64,000 nt of DNA from Chloracidobacterium sp. (GCA_015075585.1 JABTUB010000002.1:186001-250000); one strand, 5' to 3'; counted from the stretch's first letter, positions 47,178-57,754 are shown. The notes: a model not told the origin generated them from the sequence alone. Translations and numbers: made by a program.

Positions 47178-49682
47178 CTACTGTATCGCCTCGATCACCG
47201 GCACATCCGCCATCGGCAAGTTCGAATCGCGGATCGCTGCTTTGCCGAGGAATTTCTTTAACTCTGTAAACTCCATCGGCGAGGCAAAGTAGTAGCCTTG
47301 AGCACCTTCGCATCCTAATTCTTTCAGCCGCTCCAATTGCCCTTGCGTCTCAACGCCCTCAGCAATGACGCGCAGGCTCAGCTTGCGTGCCAGTGCAATG
47401 ATGGCTTCTACAACGGCGTCGTTGCTGCCGTCATCATCCACGATAGAGATGAATGAGCGGTCTATTTTGAGTGTCGAGATCGGTAGCCTCATCAGATAGC
47501 TGAGGTTCGAGTATCCCGTACCGAAATCATCAATATGAATGTCGATCCCAAGACCCCGAAGGTGATTCAGCATAGCAACCGAACTGTCAGCGTGCTCAAA
47601 AAATACTGATTCCGTGATCTCGACATGGAGATCTCTCGGAGCAAAGCCCGTTTCATCCAATATCGAACAAATGCTCTGAACGAGCGAGCCTTGTGCGAAC
47701 TGCCGACTCGACAGATTGACGCTCATCGTAAGCTGACGGTCTTTGCTGCGGCGGTCTTGCAGCGACCTGATCTCGGTACACGAACGGTGAAGCACTTGCG
47801 CGCAAAGCTGATCGATAAGCCCAATTTCCTCTGCAAGAGGTATGAACTTGCCGGGCGATATATGGCCCAAGGTCGGGTGATACCACCGAGCCAAAGCTTC
47901 GACGCCGGTGATACGCCCGCTCTCAAGATCAAGGATCGGCTGATACCGGACCGCCAACTCGTCATGTTCGACAGCTCGACGGAGATCCGTTTCGAGCTGA
48001 AGGGTTTCGCGGGCGGCCTTGTGCATTTCCTCATCAAAGACCGCATGTCTTGCCTTGCCGGCACGTTTTGCCTGATACATTGCCGTGTCCGCATCACGCA
48101 TCATATCCTCGGCAGTAAAATGCTTCTCGGATGCATGAAGGACACCGATGCTGGCAGATGTATAGACGATGTGCCCGTTAAGGTCGAACGGAACCGTGAG
48201 CTGATGCTGAATCCGATCCGCGATCCGCGTAACCTCGGCTGCATCGAACACACCCTCGACAAGAATGGTAAATTCGTCCCCGCCGAGCCGAGCAACGATG
48301 TCCGCCGGCCTCATACATTCATTCAGCCGTTCTGCAATACCCTTTAGGAGAAGGTCGCCGATAAGATGCCCGAGACTGTCGTTGACGACCTTGAACCGGT
48401 CGAGGTCGATAAACAACACGCTCACCTGATACCCTTGGATCGAATGAACCTTTTCGAGGGCTGTGGTCAAACGTGTAAGGAAGTAGGAACGATTCGGCAG
48501 CCCGGTAAGCTGATCGTGGGTCGCCTCATATTCAAGCTTCTGCTGATCGTTCTTTTTCTGAGTAATATCCTGTATCTGGAAGATCAAATTCGGCTGTTTC
48601 GATCTAACGTCGCTGGCGGCTGAAACGCTCCACGATGCCCATACGATACGGCCGGTCTTGTGAAAATAACGCTGCTCCATCTGGCAATTGTCTATCTTGC
48701 CCGACAACAGCTCGTGGACCTTGATCAGCGCCATGCCGAGATCTTCCGGAACGGTTATTGACTGAAAGTCCATCATTAGGAAGTCTTCTTCGCCGTAACC
48801 GAGGATCTGGGTCAATGCATGGTTGACCTTGAGCCATTTGCCCGTTGACGTCAGCAGGCCGATGCCGATCGGCGCGTAATCGAAAGCGCTGCGAAACCTC
48901 TCTTCTGACTCGCGCAAGGCCTCTGATTGAGTTTCGAGTATGCGTGCGTACTGCTCCGCCTGTTCCGCCTGCCGCATCGATGCCTCGACGTTCCGCATAT
49001 ACATCCGGTAGCCGAGAAATACGAAAAAACAGATCGGAAAGGTGGCAACGATGATGTTCAGGCCAAGATACTCGCCGAGCTGAACAAGCAAGCCTGCTCC
49101 TATCGCTCCTATCAGGTATGTGAAGAAGGACCAAATGTACTTGACCTTCCAAGTATCCCAGAACGGAGTGTTGTCACGCAGCGATCCGTACGACGAGGCC
49201 AAAGCAGTATTTGTAATGAATTGTGTTATGGCAATTACGGAAAGAGCGACGACAAAATTCTTTTGGTAGTCACTGGTGCCATGAACCTGACTGACGGTAT
49301 AGAGGCCCAATACCTGCAGCACGAACCATACGACGGCGGTCGAGATCGCCATTGTAGCCGTATTGAAAAATACCGTAGATCGCTTCTTACAGATACGCCA
49401 GCTTGTCGCGAAGGCATCGCCTGCGGCCAGCAGCACGGCGAACTGGCCGCCGTAGAGTAACAGCGCGAGAAAAATGAATATCTCGCTGGCTGAAATATAA
49501 CCCTTGAAGCGCGGCACTTGGATAGTGATACGCGAGCCGACACCTATCGTGAACAGGAACAGGAGAACTAGGTGAACGTCGATCAGATCAGGCTCAATAA
49601 GCCAAACGGACACAGCAATAGAAGCCGCGCCGAGCGCGTAAACCAAAATCGCGTATGCCCATGTGAGTCTCGGATACTTCAT
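47178..49682 (-). CDS. membrane GGDEF/EAL protein with PAS domain
   Basis: This 834-residue protein makes and/or breaks cyclic di-GMP. About seven or eight membrane helices span residues 8-240. A PAS domain follows (RFRSAFDYAPIGIGLLTSTG, about 265-380). The GGDEF domain (about 390-550) keeps RLGGDEFTILVEG and an RxxD inhibitory site (RPAD) five residues earlier. The EAL domain (about 565-815) keeps GVEALARWYHP, DDFGTGYSNLSYLMRLP and GYYFASPMEF. Both activities could be real. It stands alone and converges on ispH. Confidence 0.93.
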   Translation of the reverse strand: MKYPRLTWAYAILVYALGAASIAVSVWLIEPDLIDVHLVLLFLFTIGVGSRITIQVPRFKGYISASEIFIFLALLLYGGQFAVLLAAGDAFATSWRICKKRSTVFFNTATMAISTAVVWFVLQVLGLYTVSQVHGTSDYQKNFVVALSVIAITQFITNTALASSYGSLRDNTPFWDTWKVKYIWSFFTYLIGAIGAGLLVQLGEYLGLNIIVATFPICFFVFLGYRMYMRNVEASMRQAEQAEQYARILETQSEALRESEERFRSAFDYAPIGIGLLTSTGKWLKVNHALTQILGYGEEDFLMMDFQSITVPEDLGMALIKVHELLSGKIDNCQMEQRYFHKTGRIVWASWSVSAASDVRSKQPNLIFQIQDITQKKNDQQKLEYEATHDQLTGLPNRSYFLTRLTTALEKVHSIQGYQVSVLFIDLDRFKVVNDSLGHLIGDLLLKGIAERLNECMRPADIVARLGGDEFTILVEGVFDAAEVTRIADRIQHQLTVPFDLNGHIVYTSASIGVLHASEKHFTAEDMMRDADTAMYQAKRAGKARHAVFDEEMHKAARETLQLETDLRRAVEHDELAVRYQPILDLESGRITGVEALARWYHPTLGHISPGKFIPLAEEIGLIDQLCAQVLHRSCTEIRSLQDRRSKDRQLTMSVNLSSRQFAQGSLVQSICSILDETGFAPRDLHVEITESVFFEHADSSVAMLNHLRGLGIDIHIDDFGTGYSNLSYLMRLPISTLKIDRSFISIVDDDGSNDAVVEAIIALARKLSLRVIAEGVETQGQLERLKELGCEGAQGYYFASPMEFTELKKFLGKAAIRDSNLPMADVPVIEAIQ

Positions 49683-49794
49683 TGATTGGCCGTATCCATA
49701 TTAACGGCGTTATTGACCCGACAGTTTTAACGAGGACAGCCGAACATTTGCCGGCCGAAAGGATGAGCCAGAGACTGCGTTACGATGAACGCAA

Positions 49795-49826
49795 AATAGG
49801 AAAGGCCGAGTGTGGCCTTTCCTATT
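49795..49826 (-). terminator. intrinsic terminator downstream of the GNAT gene
   Basis: AATAGGAAAGGCC (49795-49807) and GGCCTTTCCTATT (49814-49826) are perfect 13-base complements with a 6-base loop. Read on the minus strand the stem is followed by TT, giving TTTT overall. It lies 41 bases past the stop of the gene ending at 49868. Confidence 0.75.
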
Positions 49827-49867
49827 ATCGCTGATTGGCGTTCAGAATGTCCACCAATTTCTTCTGC

Positions 49868-50773
49868 TCAGACGAAGAGCGTTACGCATTCGTCCGAACG
49901 TTTGTAGCCCGCTTTCATAAAGCTGCGGTGGGCGTTCGTCATCTGAACATTGCTTAACATACAAATGTTGGACGCACGATCTAGAAGGTCGAGCGTAAGC
50001 GATGCCAAACAGCGTGAGCCTATACCCTTGCCGCGGTGCTTCTCGCTGACATAAATGCCTTCGAGATAGATGCACTCGGGCGTTTCCGCGATGATGTCGG
50101 CTTTGAATATAAGCTCGTCGCCATCCATCACAACGAAGACACGCTGCTGATCGATACGCCGAGCCACACGCTTTAGGAAGCCTTCACGGTCGCGGACCAT
50201 AGGGTCCGACCCCGACTCAATAAAGGCGACCTCTGCCTGTGCCTCTGCGGCCTGCATCAGTTCGTCTTCGGTTGCCGGCCTTAACGCAGTCACCCTTTCA
50301 GGAACCGCGAACGGAAAGGCCGTTTCAAAAAGAGCCTCGCGGCATGTCAGCTTCGGCTCGGCTCCGTTCGAAAGGAACGACCAGAACCGCTCGGCTGTAT
50401 CACCGCTCGACATTACGAGGTGAATGGGTGTTTCGGCGTTGCGTCCGCAAACTGCCAGAGCATACAAAGCATTGTCAGTTCGAGCCTCTACTAGGGTCGA
50501 ATGTCCGATCAGAGCAACTCCTTCGAGCCGGCCTTCCGCGTTGCGATAGCCGTAGAATTTGCCTCGATTAAGCTCGCTCTCGATGCCGTTGTCGTTGATG
50601 AAGCTCGTCATCACCACAGTATGCACCGGCCGTTCTGCCAAGAATGCGAGGGTCTCTCGTCTGTTCGCCTCAGTTAAGGCGACCAGCCCTTGGACATCCG
50701 CTAAGATCGGTTGGAACGCTTTGGCCAAGACCGTTCGGGACAGTTCAGTTTTTCTTAGTTGTGTCTTGAACAT
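49868..50773 (-). CDS. GNAT-family N-acetyltransferase
   Basis: The 301-residue product has a GNAT domain in its last 150 residues: VFVVMDGDELIFKADIIAE, YLEGIYVSEKHRGKGIGSRC (the acetyl-CoA loop) and NVQMTNAHRSFMKAGYKRSD. The first half, about 150 residues (LAERPVHTVVMTSFINDNGI), looks like a second, more diverged GNAT-like fold. Substrate is unknown. AAGGAG sits 7 bases before the ATG. It lies 36 bases downstream of the subtilase stop on the same strand and may share its transcript. Confidence 0.88.
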   Translation of the reverse strand: MFKTQLRKTELSRTVLAKAFQPILADVQGLVALTEANRRETLAFLAERPVHTVVMTSFINDNGIESELNRGKFYGYRNAEGRLEGVALIGHSTLVEARTDNALYALAVCGRNAETPIHLVMSSGDTAERFWSFLSNGAEPKLTCREALFETAFPFAVPERVTALRPATEDELMQAAEAQAEVAFIESGSDPMVRDREGFLKRVARRIDQQRVFVVMDGDELIFKADIIAETPECIYLEGIYVSEKHRGKGIGSRCLASLTLDLLDRASNICMLSNVQMTNAHRSFMKAGYKRSDECVTLFV

Positions 50774-50808
50774 AGCGTTTCTCCTTATGTATTACATGAT
50801 AATGATCG

Positions 50809-53385
50809 TTATTGCATTCCTGCAGTATCATCACCAAGGAGAACGCTGTCGCCAATTAGAACACCGTCACCGACAAGTACGCCGTCACCGACAAGTACGC
50901 CGTCACCGACCAGAACACCGTCGCCGACGAGTACACCATCGCTGACCAGTACGCCGTCACCGACCAGAACACCGTCACCGACGAGTACACCGTCACCTAC
51001 CAGAACACCGTAGCTTAAGTACGGCGTTCCCACCCCAAGGGCAGAACCGTTGCTCGTATTCACGTCACGGTTGATCGTAAGCCCGGCCGTGAAATAGCTT
51101 GCCGTATCCAGCGAGAAGTTGCCGTTTCCGAAGGTAACGCCTTGGCCGACTATATTCTCACGCTTATAAACGGTCTGGAACTGCGAAACGAGGTTCGCAC
51201 CCGAGAGGGTCGTGAACTTTCCGATAATGAACTGAGCCCACGGGAACGTCGAACCGCCGATCGTTGTTGACGGCGTCGGCATCGTCCATCCCGCAGGAAC
51301 GGTTGCCGCGCCTTTCGTAAGGCTCTGAAAATCGACATCCGTGCGGAGCGAACGTGCCAAACGCACCGCGCCTTCGAGGTTAAGTGCACCTGCACCCTGC
51401 TCAAAGGTGTTAGCACCTGCGATCGGCTGGGCAGTGTACTGCATCAGCATTCGGACCATTCCGGGTGTCAGCTTCGGATTGACCTGCAGCAGTAGTGCGG
51501 CGGCACCCGCAACTACCGGAGCGGACATCGACGTGCCGCTCATGTACATCATCGAATCAGCACCATTTGTCTGATCGACGTTCAGTAATGCGTTGAGTAC
51601 CGACATTCGGTTGCTCGGCGACTTGTATGAGATAAGCTTGTTTCCGGGAGCAACGATATCGGGTTTGATCAGGTTGTCATATACCGTCGTGCCGGTCGAG
51701 GTCTTATAGTAGCTGCGCGTAGGCCCCCGCGAGCTGAAAGTTGCCATTACGTCATCGGCACGCGAGGTCGTTCCCAACGAATTGCTCGCACCTACAGTGA
51801 TCGCATACGGGCTGTTGCCGGGGCTGTGAATACGCCCGTACACTTTTTGTCCTTGGTGGGTCTTGCCCTCATTTCCGGCGGCAGCTATGACGACAATACC
51901 TGCAGCTACAAGTTCCTTGACCTTGATACACACAGGATCGTTCGTCCAAGTATCGATGGCTGTCGTACCGAGGCTCAGGTTGACGACCTTGATGTTATAC
52001 GCAGCCCGATTTGCAAGGATCCAATTGAGGCCGTTCAGAAGCCACGACGTGTTTCCGATCCCAAGATTATTCAAAACCTTGACACTTATGATCGTCGAGT
52101 TATTCGCAACTCCGCGATACGCACCGCTGTTCACATTGTCATCGCCGGCAGCGAGGCCCGCGACGTGTGTGCCGTGTCCGTAAGCGTCTGTCGTGTCCGT
52201 GATCGTACCGTTCGTAAAGTTCACGTTCGCGACGACGCGCGATGAGCCTGCTCCATTCTTAAAGCCGTTGTGGCCCGCATACAGGCCTGAATCAACGACC
52301 GCAATACCGACGCCTGTGCCGTCCAACGTGTATGCCGGACGGCCGTTCAGCGCGGGTTGAGACCGCATCAATGTCGTGCCTGTGGCATCTTCAATATGCC
52401 CCATGCTCGTCATTTCGCGATCCGGAGATACGTAATTGATCAAGCCGCTCGTTGACAGCGTATTAAGCACGGACAGCGGCAGGTTTACGACAAGCGTATC
52501 ATCGCTGCCGATACGGCCTGTGATACGTGCCCGTCCGTCAGCAAGGATCGAGCGCAGAGCTGCACTCTCGACATCCTTTGCCTGCAGGATGACATCAACG
52601 CGCTTCTTGCCCGACGGATCGGCCGCCATCATATCGCGTAGATCCGGCGATACATTGTCGCCGCGGTAGGTATTATTCGAAGCGATCTTGCCGTTGCCGG
52701 CATCCGTTTCCGCCTTCCTACTTTCAGAAACGAAGATGCCGGCAAAGTACGGCGAGACGTCGGCATTAGCCTCTACCTGCTCTTTGTACGCTGCTGCGGA
52801 GCTCGAACCAATGACCGAAATGCGGCCCTCGGAAACGGCTTGAAAGAGCTTTTGGGTAGGCGCTTGAACACCGACAAGATCGGCCATTCCATCAAAATAA
52901 AGGATCACGCGTCCCTTGGACGCGATAGCTTCATCAATGATCGGCTCCAGTTTTTGTGCTGCCTCCTCTTTTGAATGGGAATTCGAGAAGAGCACTGCGG
53001 TCTCGACCTGAAGGATCGAGCGTCCCGCAAGAGCCTCCGGGGCGGTTCCGTTCGAGATACTCAATGCGGCCTGTTCAACGACCGCGGTCTGGACCGCTGG
53101 GTCATCATTAACGACGATCGGCTGACGAACACCATCCTCCGCTAACGCCTTCAGAAGTGCATTTGCTGCATTCTCAAGGCTTAGGTCCTCACGCAGTCTT
53201 CCTTCACGGCCAAGCTGCGTAAGGTCGGTGGTATATCTAGCCGTTGCTGAGGTGCTGGAAGCAACATTGATCCTGTCGCTGCGCAACGCTCCTATCGCAA
53301 AAATATTCGAGAACGCGAACGACATGACGATCGCTAGGACGACGATCTGTCTGATGAGTCCGGTTTTTGTTCTTTCCTCTTTCAT
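50809..53385 (-). CDS. secreted S8 (subtilisin-like) serine peptidase with C-terminal hexapeptide repeats
   Basis: The product is about 858 residues. The ATG at 53385 has AAGGAG about 9 bases upstream and gives a signal peptide (QIVVLAIVMSFAFSNIFAI). About 320 residues precede the catalytic domain and may include an inhibitor-like propeptide. The triad is Asp in GIAVVDSGLYAGHNG (about 362), His in DAYGHGTHVAGLAAGD (about 405) and Ser in MSGTSMSAPVVAGAAA (about 617). The last 66 residues are ten copies of GVLVGD-like units. It should act outside the cytoplasm. Two palindromic sites lie about 150 bases upstream. Confidence 0.93.
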   Translation of the reverse strand: MKEERTKTGLIRQIVVLAIVMSFAFSNIFAIGALRSDRINVASSTSATARYTTDLTQLGREGRLREDLSLENAANALLKALAEDGVRQPIVVNDDPAVQTAVVEQAALSISNGTAPEALAGRSILQVETAVLFSNSHSKEEAAQKLEPIIDEAIASKGRVILYFDGMADLVGVQAPTQKLFQAVSEGRISVIGSSSAAAYKEQVEANADVSPYFAGIFVSESRKAETDAGNGKIASNNTYRGDNVSPDLRDMMAADPSGKKRVDVILQAKDVESAALRSILADGRARITGRIGSDDTLVVNLPLSVLNTLSTSGLINYVSPDREMTSMGHIEDATGTTLMRSQPALNGRPAYTLDGTGVGIAVVDSGLYAGHNGFKNGAGSSRVVANVNFTNGTITDTTDAYGHGTHVAGLAAGDDNVNSGAYRGVANNSTIISVKVLNNLGIGNTSWLLNGLNWILANRAAYNIKVVNLSLGTTAIDTWTNDPVCIKVKELVAAGIVVIAAAGNEGKTHQGQKVYGRIHSPGNSPYAITVGASNSLGTTSRADDVMATFSSRGPTRSYYKTSTGTTVYDNLIKPDIVAPGNKLISYKSPSNRMSVLNALLNVDQTNGADSMMYMSGTSMSAPVVAGAAALLLQVNPKLTPGMVRMLMQYTAQPIAGANTFEQGAGALNLEGAVRLARSLRTDVDFQSLTKGAATVPAGWTMPTPSTTIGGSTFPWAQFIIGKFTTLSGANLVSQFQTVYKRENIVGQGVTFGNGNFSLDTASYFTAGLTINRDVNTSNGSALGVGTPYLSYGVLVGDGVLVGDGVLVGDGVLVSDGVLVGDGVLVGDGVLVGDGVLVGDGVLIGDSVLLGDDTAGMQ
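50830..51009 (-). repeat. ten tandem 18-base repeats encoding GVLVGD-type units
   Basis: The repeat encodes GVLVGD eight times with variants GVLVSD, GVLIGD and SVLLGD at the fourth, ninth and tenth positions. The plus strand looks like repeats of ACCGTCACCGAC plus variable CAGAACA, AAGTACG or GAGTACA. The number of units may vary between strains by slippage. Confidence 0.9.
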
Positions 53386-53531
53386 AATCTGAAGCTCCTT
53401 AACTTGGGGCATTAAATCTTCGGCATACAATGGTGCCGTCGGCTTTCCTTATATCAAGGCGTGTGCCAAACAGTTAAGTATTGTATTTACAGGGCTTATC
53501 TAACTTAGAGGCGTTCAGGAATGATGTGATA

Positions 53532-53568
53532 CGGTCATTCTGACCGATTTTTTTCGTCAATATGACCG
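53532..53568. promoter_or_regulatory. two palindromic GTCA-N3-TGAC sites 22 bases apart
   Basis: CGGTCA-TTC-TGACCG (53532-53546) is a perfect palindrome; CGTCA-ATA-TGACCG (53555-53568) repeats it with one mismatch at the edge. Their centres are 22 bases apart, two helical turns, with seven T residues between. They sit between crcB and the subtilase, both minus strand. They look like paired operators. The first hairpin plus T run also resembles a plus-strand terminator, but no plus-strand gene ends there. Confidence 0.5.
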
Positions 53569-53570
53569 AC

Positions 53571-53948
53571 TTACCAGTTGCGGGCAGCGAAAAGGCCGAG
53601 GAATGCGGCAATTATGCAGACAATGACGCTTACAACGACGTAGGACGCGGATGTAAAGAAGCTCCGTGAGGTCAGCAGCTCGACATTTTCGAGGGCAAAG
53701 GCAGAGAAGGTGGTAAAGCCGCCGCAGAATCCGGTCGCAACGAACAGCAGTCGTCCTTGATCGTCCGGAAAATAACGTCCCGCGAATCCGGCGGCCAACC
53801 CGATAATGAAACAGCCCAGGACGTTGACGACAAAAGTACCTATCGGAAAATCTATCGCCATCAGCCGCGACATAAAATAGACCGACAGGTAACGGGCAAT
53901 AGAACCCAACATTCCGCCAACGCCGACGAGTATGGTGTTCCTGAGCAT
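53571..53948 (-). CDS. crcB: fluoride ion transporter CrcB/Fluc
   Basis: The product exports fluoride and works as a dimer in the inner membrane. The start at 53948 (MLRNTILVGVGGMLGSIARY) gives 125 residues; the frame to 53990 would run into the divergent gene. Four membrane helices and the family motifs GTFVVNVLGCFIIGL and GFCGGFTTFSAFALENVEL are present. I see no fluoride riboswitch in the short region upstream. Confidence 0.95.
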   Translation of the reverse strand: MLRNTILVGVGGMLGSIARYLSVYFMSRLMAIDFPIGTFVVNVLGCFIIGLAAGFAGRYFPDDQGRLLFVATGFCGGFTTFSAFALENVELLTSRSFFTSASYVVVSVIVCIIAAFLGLFAARNW

Positions 53949-53977
53949 AGAAACGCAGGTTATTGTAACATCATATA

Positions 53978-55168
53978 ATGCAGCTTGCATTCACATCGCC
54001 ATCCGATAATTTCCATACTCTCGTAACCCTATTGATCATCTGGGCATCAGCGATACTGATGGCGGAACTCTTTGAACGCCTGCGGCAGCCTGCGGTCGTC
54101 GGGCAGATACTTGCGGGCATCATCATCGGCCCTAGCGTCCTTGCGTTGGTACAGCCGAATGAGATCACATCGACGTTGGCAGAGATCGGCGTGATATTTC
54201 TGCTGTTCACCGTCGGCCTTGAAACAAAGCCTCACGATATTCTGCGTGTCGGCAAAAGTGCGTTCCTTGTTGCGGTACTCGGCGTGATCGTTCCTTTCGT
54301 TGCGGGTTATGTACTGATGGAACTGTGGGGAGCTCCGAACATCGAATCGCTCTTTATCGGCACGGCAATGGTCGCAACCTCCGTTGGTATCACCGCCAAG
54401 GTTCTCGGCGATCTCGGCCTGATCGAGCATGATACAAGCCGAATTATCCTCGGAGCCGCCGTTATAGACGACATTCTGGGCTTACTGGTGCTGGCGGTCG
54501 TTTCGAGCCTCGCACAAGGAAGCATCAATTACCTCGAGCTTGCTCTTACGGCTGCGCTGTCTATCGGCTTTCTTATTTTCGTCATGTTCGTAGGAGCTCC
54601 GGCCGTTACACGAATGGCGCCTCGGATCGAGAATCTGCGGCTCGCCAATTCCCTCTTTGCATTCGGACTCGTACTTTGCCTTGCCTTGTCGGTCGCGGCG
54701 GCCTACATAGGCGTTGCGGCGATCGTCGGTGCATTCGTGGCCGGTATGTCGCTTGCTGAAGCGACCGAGGACAACCCGACTATGCACAAACAGATCGCCG
54801 GCGTTACCGACTTTCTGGTACCGTTCTTTCTCGTGGGTATTGGGCTTCAATTAAAGCTCGACGTCTTTCGCGATTCGTCAACGCTGGCTCTGACCGCGAT
54901 CATCACCGTCGTGGCCGTGATCACAAAACTCATCGGCGGCGGGCTGGGCGTCCTGAATCTCGGATGGCGAAAGGCCGGACAGGTCGGCGTAGGAATGATA
55001 CCGCGCGGCGAGGTCGGAATCGTCGTTGCTCAGATCGGGCTCGGAATGTCGGTCATAACCGATTCGCTGTACGGCGTCGTACTCTTTATGGCCGTTGCAA
55101 CGACGATCGTTGCTCCGCCGCTGTTGAAGGTGCTCTTCAAGGGTGAAGGAGCCGTCGCGGCCGAATGA
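53978..55168 (+). CDS. CPA2-type cation:proton antiporter
   Basis: The 396-residue inner-membrane protein has about 12 helices and the Na+/H+ exchanger fold: AVVGQILAGIIIGPSVLAL, IGVIFLLFTVGLETKPHDI, ILGAAVIDDILGLLVLAVVS (the Asp pair of the transport site) and GMIPRGEVGIVVAQIGLGMS. It lacks the C-terminal NAD-binding RCK domain of Kef systems. The ion (Na+ or K+) cannot be told. It is divergent from crcB with 29 bases between starts. Confidence 0.93.
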   Translation: MQLAFTSPSDNFHTLVTLLIIWASAILMAELFERLRQPAVVGQILAGIIIGPSVLALVQPNEITSTLAEIGVIFLLFTVGLETKPHDILRVGKSAFLVAVLGVIVPFVAGYVLMELWGAPNIESLFIGTAMVATSVGITAKVLGDLGLIEHDTSRIILGAAVIDDILGLLVLAVVSSLAQGSINYLELALTAALSIGFLIFVMFVGAPAVTRMAPRIENLRLANSLFAFGLVLCLALSVAAAYIGVAAIVGAFVAGMSLAEATEDNPTMHKQIAGVTDFLVPFFLVGIGLQLKLDVFRDSSTLALTAIITVVAVITKLIGGGLGVLNLGWRKAGQVGVGMIPRGEVGIVVAQIGLGMSVITDSLYGVVLFMAVATTIVAPPLLKVLFKGEGAVAAE

Positions 55169-55171
55169 AAT

Positions 55172-55206
55172 GCACCGGCAGAACCCAAAAACGGCTCTGC
55201 CGGTGC
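55172..55206. terminator. hairpin between convergent antiporter and mdh genes
   Basis: GCACCGGCAGA (55172-55182) and TCTGCCGGTGC (55196-55206) are perfect 11-base complements with a 13-base loop that has its own short stem potential. No T run follows on either strand, so it may be a factor-assisted stop or RNA-stabilising hairpin. Confidence 0.55.
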
Positions 55207-55226
55207 CAACAAACCGACCGGGATGT

Positions 55227-56216
<990 letters not shown>

Positions 56217-56365
56217 TTATGCCCAGTAGAAAATTCCCGCAAATTCGCCTTGAAAATTGACGTGGCAGGCAGCATCCTTGCCGCAAATGAAAAAGCCCGC
56301 CGTGCTCTCCCCTTCACGACAGGCCTTTTCATAATGGCCCGCGGGTTGAAGCCCGCAGCCAAACT

Positions 56366-56983
56366 TTAATTATCAGGCAAAGGCAGCAGCAGTTCTTCGG
56401 TCAGTTCTATGACGAATTGCCGGCCCTCACGCAGCCTTAGATCACGCCCTTTCCTTATCGCAAGCGTTCCGCCGCCGACCCCTGCGGCAACCGATGCCCC
56501 GACAATGGCGCCGATGCCCGGCTTTATCGCGTTGCCTATCAATGCGCCGAAAGCAGCACTCCCGATGATGCCTGCGACGTTGCGTGTCCTATCGGACTCG
56601 GCTCGGATCACGGTTACCGTTCGTGCCGAAACGCTCCGGCGAATTCCGTCATCAACCAATAACCGTTGGATAACGATCTCTAACTCGCCGCTTCGCGAAC
56701 CGCGGGCAGGCCTCGCAACTCGATCAACACGGCCTTCGAAGGCAACGCCTTTCGGCAGCACCACAACATCGCGGACGACGACCGGTTCTGCGGTTCGCGC
56801 AATGAACGTATCATCGACACTTGCTGAACCGGAATTTATCTCGGAAGCCATCTCCAACGTGATCTTCGTCCCTTTCGGCAGCCGATAGATCGAATCCGGC
56901 CCCTGCGCATTACAAACAATCACGCAGAAAAAAACCGCGAATAATGTCAATATGAAGTTTCGGCGGGCAACAGACCTAATCAT
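56366..56983 (-). CDS. secreted protein with glycine-zipper segment
   Basis: The 205-residue product has a signal peptide (FILTLFAVFFCVIVCNAQ). A beta-rich domain (LPKGTKITLEMASEINSGSA, FIARTAEPVVVRDVVVLPKG, EGRVDRVARPARG) resembles the end domain of VirB10/TrbI proteins. A glycine-zipper helix pair follows (IIGSAAFGALIGNAIKPGIG, AIVGASVAAGVGGG), common in outer-membrane or lipid-facing proteins. It ends with FVIELTEELLLPLP. The role is unknown; related genes are frequent in Acidobacteriota. Confidence 0.75.
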   Translation of the reverse strand: MIRSVARRNFILTLFAVFFCVIVCNAQGPDSIYRLPKGTKITLEMASEINSGSASVDDTFIARTAEPVVVRDVVVLPKGVAFEGRVDRVARPARGSRSGELEIVIQRLLVDDGIRRSVSARTVTVIRAESDRTRNVAGIIGSAAFGALIGNAIKPGIGAIVGASVAAGVGGGTLAIRKGRDLRLREGRQFVIELTEELLLPLPDN

Positions 56984-57169
56984 AGGAGCCTTTCCTGCGT
57001 CCGGCCCGGCAGCCGTTACTCCGTAACGGTTATCCGCAAATGCCGTGCCGAACGCACGGGCGATATTGGTTCACGAAATACGTACGGTTTGACGCAGCCT
57101 GCACCAAATATGGTTGCCCGCCAATAGACAGCCTGCAATACGAGATGGTTCGGGCATACACGATTTCCG

Positions 57170-57754
57170 TTACGGCAGGATCGGATGGCCGCCGCCTCTG
57201 CTGTGGTCGGCGGTCGCTCGGTAGCGGCTCCGGTCATTGTGGTAAAGCACGAGATGTTCGCCCTCATTCCGCACTGCCTCCGAAACGCGTTCGAAATTCT
57301 TCGTATGCTCAGCGATCATGAACGCAAGCGGCTTATTTGAAACAATGATGCCGGCGGCGTAGATGAATCCGCCTTGGTCGTACACGCTGCCCGCATACTG
57401 TGCCGCACCGATCGCAATATCGGGCGAGTATTCACCGGCGGCGTTCTTTGTGCGATCGGCATTCGCAATAAAAATATTGTAGTCGCTCGCTTTCAGCTTC
57501 TTGCTGTACCCGTTCGTGCGGGCCGCCGCGAACAGGGCGTTCAAGCCCGTGTCTATTGCGTTCAGCAGTGCCGCGGACGCCGGTTTGACCGAATATACCG
57601 ATGCCCCCATCCTGGTTCGTGTAGTGTATGAGAAATTATCCCCTGAAATACGCTCAGCATCAGCAAACATCCTTTGCGATTGAGCCGGAGAGAATTGCGC
57701 CGCCGCGATCGTAATGACAGTAACTAAGACAAGGCTCGACAGGTGCCGCTTCAT
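57170..57754 (-). CDS. secreted protein of unknown function
   Basis: The ATG at 57754 has GGAGG about 8 bases upstream and gives a signal peptide (LVLVTVITIAAAQFSPAQSQ). The longer frame to 57868 runs through a tRNA fragment and is not coding. The 194-residue product has LLNAIDTGLNALFAAARTNG, YNIFIANADRTKNAAGEYSP, FIYAAGIIVSNKPLAFMIAE and a His-rich tail (LVLYHND, ADHSRGGGHPIL). The mix of conserved His and Asp suggests a metal-dependent enzyme, but no family motif is certain. Confidence 0.75.
   Translation of the reverse strand: MKRHLSSLVLVTVITIAAAQFSPAQSQRMFADAERISGDNFSYTTRTRMGASVYSVKPASAALLNAIDTGLNALFAAARTNGYSKKLKASDYNIFIANADRTKNAAGEYSPDIAIGAAQYAGSVYDQGGFIYAAGIIVSNKPLAFMIAEHTKNFERVSEAVRNEGEHLVLYHNDRSRYRATADHSRGGGHPILP

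Noticed and set aside
50830..51009. CRISPR-like short repeats
   Set aside because: The units are 18 bases, contiguous, in frame and without spacers; they encode a protein repeat.
50759..51013. Plus-strand ORF of Pro/Ser/Thr repeats (TPSPTSTPSP)
   Set aside because: It is the reverse reading of the GVLVGD repeat array at the end of the subtilase gene.
53949..53977. Fluoride riboswitch upstream of crcB
   Set aside because: Only 29 bases separate crcB from the divergent antiporter gene and no riboswitch motif is visible.
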